The notes below the pieces were generated by a model. That model was not told where the DNA came from. It was given only the letters and a program-made list of their open reading frames with translations, and did no database searches. From Pogostemon cablin (lineage: Eukaryota > Streptophyta > Magnoliopsida > Lamiales > Lamiaceae): a stretch of DNA of 64,000 nucleotides. The position numbers were made by a program, and so were the translations under genes. Positions 55,897 through 64,000 of the stretch are shown one piece after another. Location of the stretch: NCBI GenBank assembly GCA_023678885.1, contig CM042997.1, positions 29,022,064-29,086,063 of the forward strand, in the 5' to 3' direction. Numbering within the stretch: the first letter of the stretch is position 1; every line of letters begins with the position of its first letter.

Positions 55897-58800
55897 AATT
55901 CTTCAGCAGCAGCAGCGCCAGTGCTATCAACTTCCTCCTTAATGAGAAACTTGTCGACTTGTGCAGCTGCTTGTCTGCCTTCATTGATTGCCCACACCAC
56001 CAGAGACTGTCCGCGTCGACAATCACCAGCAGCAAACACCCCTTCTATATTGGTAGAGAATCGTCCATATTCAGCTTTGAAATTTGATCTGTTGTCGAGA
56101 TCCAAACCAAGTTTGTCCGCCAGTGTCTGAAAAGGAGCATAAAATTAAAGCTACTTCATGAAATAATAAACTACCCTGCTGTGAGAATTTCCTTCATAGA
56201 AGTACTAACCTCCTCAGGGCCAAGGAACCCCATGGCGAGAAAGACTAAATCGGCTTCAATAATCTCCTCCGAACCTTCCACTTCCTTAAATTGAAACTTT
56301 CCACTAGCGTCCTTCTCCCATTTGACGCGTACCACCTCCACTCCTTTCACTGCCCCATTCTCATCTCCAATAAACCGCTTCGTCAATACTTCATATGACC
56401 TGGGATCCTTGCCAAACCTGGTAGAAGCTTCTTGATGCCCATAATCAACACGGAAAATTCGAGGCCACTGGGGAATTTAAAGATAATAAAAGTTTTATTA
56501 TTTGTCATGTTGGATGACAATTGAGGACAGGGGAACTAATAACAACTTGACAGGGCCTAATGGACACTGGCAGACACAAAGGACTAATAATAGAGACGAT
56601 TTGAAAACCAAATTTTAAGAATAGCCAAACTCTAAAAGAGCCAAGGGGGAACCTGAGGCCAGGGGTTGCCTGGAGCTCTGGTATGTGGTGGCTCAGGGAG
56701 AAGCTCGAGATTTATAATGTTACTGCAACCATGTCTAATAGATGTTCCAATACAGTCCGTGCCAGTGTCACCGCCACCAATCACAACTACTTTCTTGTCC
56801 TTAGCAGAGATGTATTTGCCATCCCCAAGTTTGCTATCAAGCAAGCTTTTTGTATTTGCATGGAGAAATTCCATCGCAAAATGGACTCCAGATAGGTCTC
56901 GCCCGGGAACAGGAAGGTCCCTGCCAATTTATTGCACAAGTTAGTTCTTCCATAAAATAATGTATTTCCAGCTCTAACATCGAATTAAGAATTGAATTTC
57001 GTGAAGAAAATTATCGCACACCTCGGTTTAGTGGATCCTACAGCTAAAATAATGGCATCATGCTCCCCACGAAGCAGGTCGATTGAGTATGAGGGGTCTT
57101 TACCAACATTAGCATTCACTACAAACTGTACTCCTTCCTTTTCCATGAGATCAACCCTCCTTTGGACAATATCAACTTTGTCAGCCTTCATGTTAGGCAC
57201 TCCATACATCATTAGGCCACCAATTCGGTCAGCACGTTCAAACACTGTCACAGAGTGACCCATCTTATTCAACTGATCAGCAGCAGCCAAACCAGCAGGC
57301 CCACTTCCAACTATAGCAACACTTTTTCTGAAACATGAGTTCCAAAATTAAGCATGAACATCACTCCAACACAAGTAATAATCAACAGATATCCAAAGAG
57401 CAAAATAAAATGCCAGGACAAATGTATTTTAATCAAAATACAAAAATCAGGGGCGAAAGGACATACCCTGTTCTCTTTAGAGGAGGTCGTGGGACCATCC
57501 ATCCCTCCTCAAAAGCTTTATCAATGATAGAACACTCAATACTTTTGATAGAAACTGGATTTTCAATGATACCAAGAACACAAGACCCTTCACAAGGCGC
57601 AGGGCACACACGGCCTGTGAACTCAGGGAAGTTGTTGGTTTCCAGAAGCCTATCCAGTGCTTCACGCCATCTATTTTGATAGACCAATTCATTGAATTCA
57701 GGAATCTTGTTACCAAGAGGGCATCCGGAGTTCTCCTGTAAATTTTCATCCCATGTTGAATACCTTTCAGTTAGCATTTTCAAGAATAATATATAAATCT
57801 AACTCAGAGAATAGAGCTAAAAATTCTAACCTGATGACAGAAAGGAGTACCGCAATCCATACAGCGAGCTGACTGTGTTTTCAACAATGGCCCAGGTTTT
57901 GATTCTTCCATCACTTCATTCCAATCGCTAATCCTAACATTGGGATCCCTGTATGAAATACTTTCTCGCTCATAAGCTACGAAACCACGATGCTTGACAG
58001 CATCAGGAACCTTCGTTGGTCTTTTCTCAGATTTTTTATCTTCAACCTATGCAATCAGAAATTTATAAGTATCAAGAAGAATCCAGCACTCTTCAAACCA
58101 TAGATTTAACAGGGAATAACATGTGAAAGATGAAGACAATACAACATGAAAGTGAAACATATATCTAAGAAACAGAGTCAATGATTTTAGTTTGTCAAAG
58201 TATGATATCCCTAACTGAAATAGTCCTAAAAGAGAACTGTTTGAGAAGGAGATTGTAATTGCTATATGTACTAATGAACGTCTAAAAATGCCTCCACATT
58301 ATCCTCATCATAATATTTAAAATGATGAGATTGACAATGACAGAATTCCTTACTGAGGCCCTGAGAGAAGTACCTGACTGTTATTTCCATTCACTGATGC
58401 AGATGCCAGCTTCTTAAGCTCTTCAAAAGCATCTTTCTCCATCAATTCCTCCACTTCTTGCAACTCAGCCTCTTTGACTGCATTCTCAGCAGCTACTTTT
58501 GAAATTTCTTCTGCTTTCTTGCTTGCGAGAATGCGTTTATAGTCACGAGGGAAGACCTTAATAAACTTGGGTAAGAGAGAGTCAAAATCAGCAAGAATGT
58601 CTTTAGCTAATTGACTGCCAGTGTGATGCTGATGCTGTTGTATCATCATTCTCAGCGTCAAAATATCATCCTCATCTTCAACTGGATCAAGATCCACCAA
58701 CTCCAAGTTGCATCGGGTTCGGAACGTTGAATCAACATCCAGAACATAGGCAATGCCCCCACTCATGCCAGCAGCAAAGTTTCTTCCAACCTTGCCTAGC

Positions 58801-61800
58801 ACAACAACAATTCCACCAGTCATGTACTCACATCCATGGTCACCCACACCTTCCACCACTGCTTTTGCCCCAGAATTACGAACTGCAAATCTTTCTGCTG
58901 CCATCCCATTAAAATAAGCCTCTCCATTTGTGGCCCCATAAAGCGCTACATTTCCAATGACAATGTTCTCCTGTGGTTCAAATGTGCTACCATTGGGCGG
59001 ATAAACAATAATTCTCCCACCTGACAAACCTTTCCCAACATAGTCATTGCTATCACCTTCAAGCTCCAACGTGATGCCAGGACACAGAAAAGCTCCTAGA
59101 CTCTGGCCAGCACTTCCACTAAGTTTGATATGAATTGTATCTAAAGGAAGTCCCACCATCTTATAGCGTTTGGTAACTTCATGGCTTAGCATGGTTCCAA
59201 CAGCTCGGTTCACATTGCAAATGGGTGATTCAATGTACACGGGAACACTTTTATCTAAGGCAGGTTTGGCTAAATTTATTAGTTTGTTATCCAATGCCAT
59301 ATCCAACCCATGGTCTTGTTTCTGCACACAGTACTGAGCTGCATCTGGTCTTATATCAGCAGCTGGTCGTAGTAATAAGGACAAATCAATGTTCTTAAGC
59401 TTCTCATTGCTATTGGCAACGTCTTTATCCAATTCAAGCATGTCTGAACGACCCACCATTTCAGTGAGAGTTCGAAAACCAAGCTGAGACATTATCTCTC
59501 TTACCTCTTCTGCCAGCATGAAGAAGAAGTTGATGACGTGTTCAGGCTCACCAGCAAACTTTTCCCTAAGAACAGGATCTTGAGTGGCAATACCAACAGG
59601 GCACGTGTTTTTGTGGCACTTTCGCATCATAATGCAACCCAGAGTTATGAGAGGAGCAGTGCTAAAACCAAACTCCTCTGCACCAAGAAGCGCCGCAATG
59701 GCAACATCTCGCCCAGTTTTCAGTTGGCCATCCGTCTGAAGAACAGTTCGACCACGAAGATCATTAGCAACCAATGTTTGATGCGTTTCTGCAAGACCAA
59801 GTTCCCATGGAACACCAGCACTCTTGATTCCTGTCCATCTCGAAGCCCCTGTACCTCCATCATGACCAGAGATCAACACATGATCAGCATGACCCTTAAC
59901 AACCCCACTGGCAATTACTCCAACACCCGCTTCAGAAACCAATTTCACACTGATACGGGCTCCAGGATTTGCGTTCTTGAAAAGATAGAAAATGAAATAA
60001 GAACATGACATTTGTATTTGATAATCACAGTTCATAAATATCAATTTCAATCAAGGACCTTAAAATTTATTAGAAGTTAAGAATAATTTATGTAGAAAAT
60101 TAAAAACCACCTTAAGGTCATGAATCAATTGTGCAAGATCTTCAATTGAATAGATGTCATGATGAGGAGGAGGACTGATGAGGCCCACACCAGCAGTGGA
60201 ATTCCTAGTCACAGCAATGTCACCAACAACCTTATGCCCTGGAAGTTCACCTCCTTCACCAGGCTTAGCTCCCTGCATCATTGAACCCCAAATATAAGAA
60301 AATGTAATTGTTTCACATATACATCATCTGAAGTATTTATTCTCACCAAATGCCATGCAGGTATCATTTAATGATGCAAAGACACCAAACGGTGCTTTGC
60401 TGACACGGCATCATCTGTCCATGAACGCAAATGGATAAACAAAAGGAACTGATGTTCCAACCCAAATGCAGAAGACAAAACAAACGACGACAAACTTCAC
60501 ATACCAGAAAAGACCCATTTAAAAAAAAAATTAGGGCAGCAAGTGCGTGCAATTACCTGAGCCATCTTTATCTGTAATTCATCGGCATTCGTAAGGTAAT
60601 AGCTGGAAACTCCAAACCTTCCACTGGCAACCTGCTTAATGGCACTCCTCTTTGGATTCCTTGAACCATCTGGTAGAGGCTCCAAACGAGATGGTTGTTC
60701 ACCTCCCTCGCCTGCATAAAAATAGAATAGAAGGAAATTAAGACAACAACCTTACACATCATAAATGATTGTAATAATAACGATGAGCTTTAGGAGAGGG
60801 AAGTTTAATAAAGGCACTGAAAGTGTACCAGTGTTTGACTTCCCCCCAATTTTATTCATAGCAATAGCAAGCGTTTGATGTGCCTCCAGTGATATAGAGC
60901 CATAGCTCATGGCTCCAGTGCAGAACCGTTTTACAATCTCGCTAGCTGGTTCAACTTCTTCAAGAGGAACCTTCAACTCAGATTCTTTAAATTTCAGAAG
61001 GCCTCTCAAGTTACAAGATTTATTCAACTCTTGGACACGTTTTGAGTACTCCTTGTAGGCGGCTACACTGTTGGATCTGGCAGCCTCTTGTAATTTTGCA
61101 ATGGCAAGGGGATCATTTAAGTGGATCTCGCCACCTTTCCTCCAGTGATATTCTCCTGGATTAGGAAGTGCTACAGATTCAGCACTGCCCGGTGGTAATG
61201 CACGTGTTGGGAAAGCCAGCTCATGCAATTGCAGTGCATCAAGTGCTAATGCTTCAAAAGTTGCACCTTCCACTCTGCTTGGTGTTCCCATGAAGCATCG
61301 TTCTATCACCTCTGATGACAGGCCAACAGCCTCAAAGATCTGTGCTCCCTTATATGAAGCCAAAGTTGATATGCCCATTTTTGCTAGGACCTTCATCATG
61401 CCATAGTTGCTAGCTTTAAAATAGGTCTTAACAAGCTCATCCTTAGAGTGGAATTCACCGGTTGCTTTGGGTGGAATTTTTCCATCAACTTGCAATCTCC
61501 AAATGGCTTCAACAGCCAAATATGGGCAGATGGCATCCGCTCCGAATCCTACAAGTGTACAAAAATGATGCACTTCACGGGGCTCTGCAGATTCAACAAT
61601 CAATGCAACGCGTGTACGCTCAAGCTTCTTCACCAAGTGATGATGCACTGCACCAACAGCCAAGAGGGAGCTGACCGGAACACGCTTAGGTGAGAAAGCT
61701 ACATGACACAAAGGAGCAGAAATTCGTTAATTTATTCAATAAAACTAACACTAAAAAAAAATTGAATGCCATTCTAGAAACACTATTTTCTGACTTCGAG

Positions 61801-64000
61801 ATTAGTACCTCTGTCAGAAAGCACAAGTGTTGTATAACCTTCCTTAATTGCATTATGTGCTTCACTGCAAATTCTGTCTAAGGTCTCCTCCAAGCCCCTC
61901 CTACCATAATCCCTAGAGTAGGTTATGTCAAGAACTTTGCTTCTCCAGCCTTTGTAGTTCATCTTCTTCATTGCTTCCATTTCTTGAATAGACAGAAGAG
62001 GCCCTTTAAGAGACAGGCGATGGCACTGCTCCTCAGTGGTCTCAGTAAGATCACCTTCAGGACCAATCATGCATTCCATAGAGGTAACAATCTTCTCCCG
62101 GATAGGATCAATTGGAGGGTTAGTGACCTGAGCAAACATCTGCTTAAAGTATTCAAATGTAAGTTTTTCCCTGTTAGACATCACTGCCAATGGAGCATCA
62201 TTTCCCATTGAACCAAGGGCTTCAACACCATCTTTAGCCATTGGCAACAACAGCATCTCCAATGATTCAACAGTGTAACTGCACAAGCACGACAAAAATT
62301 ACTTACATATGGGTTGTGGAAGACGAAAAGCCACAGCAAGGACAAGAAAAATCAAGGTAAGACATACCCAAAGGCCTTTAATGGGGACAATATCCCATGA
62401 ACTCCCATGTTTTCCATATCTCGGTCATCATCAGATGCCTAAACATTGAATTACATGAGCACGTGCTCAGCTTGAGAATATAAATAAAAGAATTAATAAT
62501 TAACAAGGAGATCTGAAGTATGCTAACCGGTAAAACACCAGCTATGGCAGGAGGAATTTTGACTGATTCTGAAACAGATTCAACTATGTCTTTCAAGTCT
62601 AGCTTTTGCCGTTTTAGCCATTCACCATAAGGTCTTGCCAGCGAGTATTGTTGCTTTAAGGCATCGTCATCAACAACAACATGCTTCTCAAAGTCCACAA
62701 GAAGCATCATACCAGGATTAAGTCTTCCTTTCCTAGATACATCTTCTGGGGGAATATCAACAACTCCAACTTCACTAGCCATGATAACTCTACCACTGTG
62801 TGTTATGTAAAAGCGTCCAGGCCGTAAGCCATTTCTATCCAATGTTGCTCCAAGATATCGTCCATCAGTAACTGCAAGTTTTAATATGTGAGGACCAAGC
62901 AAATATCACAATTTACGCAAATATGAATTTTTTTTAGAACACATACATGATATAAGAGCAGGCCCATCCCACGGTTCCATGAGAGCAGAAAAATATTCAT
63001 ACAGAGCCTTACGATCAGGATCCATGTTCTTATCATTTTGCCAGGCCTCTGGGATCATCATCATTATAGCTTCCGGGAGACTTCGACCAGCTCTGACCAA
63101 AAGCTCGAGTACTCCATCAAATGCACCTATAAAGTATGCCTCATATAAGTCATATGAACAACAAATGGAGTTACCACAATTTTGTTGTACAGAGTACAGC
63201 ATTAGAATAATAGAATTGGCACCAAAGAGAAATGCCCCTTCTCGTCAATTACCCAGGAATATTGTAAGCATGCAAGACCAGAAAGTGAAAGTTTCATTGG
63301 GTAATAACCTGAGTCAGATGAGCTGGCATCTACAATTGGCAGAAGCTTCTTCAATTCCGTCTTTGAAAGGCCGAGCTCCTTGCATTTCAGGAGACCCTCA
63401 CGAGCCCTCATCCTACATATGTGTAACGTCAGACAATTCCCAATAAGTTTTCCTCCTCAGTTGAGAAAGATCACAAGAAGTCGAAAAAATGATCATATCC
63501 ATCATGTAGCAAGTAAAAATAAACCCAAGGAAATGTGTAAATATACATCAAATTTTCAGAGAATTCCTGAATCAGAATGTCGATTTGAAGGAAACTCTTC
63601 ATATTCCAACCAAGAAAGTGATTTCCATGAAAATAAAATCAACTTCAATGCAACTAAAAACATATTACGCACAAACGTGAGCCCACGTGAAAGTTTGTAA
63701 TAAAGCACATTAAAAGAAAAACAGAAGACCCACCAATTCACATTGCCTCTAAGTGTATTAATCTCTCCATTGTGCCCAAGGACACGCATGGGCTGAGCTC
63801 TATCCCAGCTAGGAAATGTGTTCGTCGAGAATCTAGAGTGAATCTGAAACGGGATTCAAGAGCAACAGCTAAGAAATTTCATTAGATAAAAAACCGTTTC
63901 TGCAATTATTTGGTGTTCAAGACACTTCATTTTTACATACAACAGGATCATTGGAAATCATATTCACAACCAAGGCTTCCTTCACCAAAACATAAACTCC
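55851..64000 (-). CDS. GLT1: NADH-dependent glutamate synthase (NADH-GOGAT), 3' seventeen exons
   Basis: Makes two glutamates from glutamine and 2-oxoglutarate using NADH, in plastids, as partner of glutamine synthetase in ammonium assimilation. Exons (gene order): 63941-64000 (cut), 63734-63843, 63309-63412, 62947-63126, 62528-62871, 62368-62438, 61809-62278, 60829-61698, 60557-60711, 60111-60272, 58374-59975, 57831-58046, 57467-57735, 57022-57327, 56653-56920, 56210-56467, 55851-56126. All junctions are GT-AG and the sum is 5,721 nt, an exact frame of 1,906 residues. The window begins inside the glutaminase domain (GHNGEINTLRGNVNW), so the catalytic N-terminal Cys lies outside. Then the central and FMN synthase domains, with the 3Fe-4S cysteines in CIMMRKCHKNTCPVG, and the GXGXG-rich C-terminal domain. 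The small-subunit part has MDCGTPFC / CPAPCEGSC for 4Fe-4S, SVAIVGSGPAG for FAD and VVVIGGGDTGTD for NADH. That part is absent from ferredoxin-GOGAT, hence the NADH type. No lesions seen. Confidence 0.96.

Overview
This window is nuclear DNA of a flowering plant, most likely a eudicot. It carries many-exon genes with GT-AG introns, a plastid-type NADH-dependent glutamate synthase, a tandem cluster of LRK10-like receptor kinases, a plant mariner element, and Copia and Gypsy LTR retrotransposons. The species cannot be named from the sequence. Every real host gene lies on the minus strand.

Left third (1-22.4 kb): a decaying tandem array of receptor-like kinases of the LRK10L / 'rust resistance kinase Lr10' type (secreted GUB_WAK wall-binding domain, membrane span, serine/threonine kinase). 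Only the copy at 6477-9134 is intact (three exons, 673 codons before the stop). The copies at 1-421, 1086-2880 and 20318-22399 are pseudogenes, each with different lesions. Between them lie two copies of a short relative without a kinase. The one at 19174-19961 is an intact four-exon gene (186 codons). The one at 12611-13445 has lost its first exon. These two sit in a tandem duplication. The left unit was hit by a 3.2-kb mariner-like element (9307-12528) and a 5.3-kb Copia element (13446-18779), and the right unit preserves both empty sites.

Middle (22,518-55,031): a 32.5-kb block bounded by about 250-bp terminal inverted repeats and the 8-bp direct repeat AAGGAATA, which suggests one Mutator-like element swollen by nested insertions. 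Inside are the remains of a Gypsy element (LTR, gag, protease). Its gag is broken by a 1.9-kb unidentified insert, and a Copia element, C1 (26764-53282, minus strand), splits gag from protease. C1 is split in its own gag by Copia A (32348-49208, plus strand). The 3' LTR of A is split by Copia B (39650-48065, minus strand), which belongs to the same family as A. A and B have nearly identical LTRs but share the same broken catalytic residues, so they look like a non-autonomous family moved in trans. Because they lie in opposite orientation they form a 7.3-kb inverted repeat.

Right end (55.0-64 kb): the 3' seventeen exons of NADH-GOGAT (GLT1), all in frame to the stop, encoding 1,906 residues. 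The 5' part of the gene lies beyond the window. This is an ordinary primary-metabolism gene next to an accessory, transposon-rich receptor cluster.
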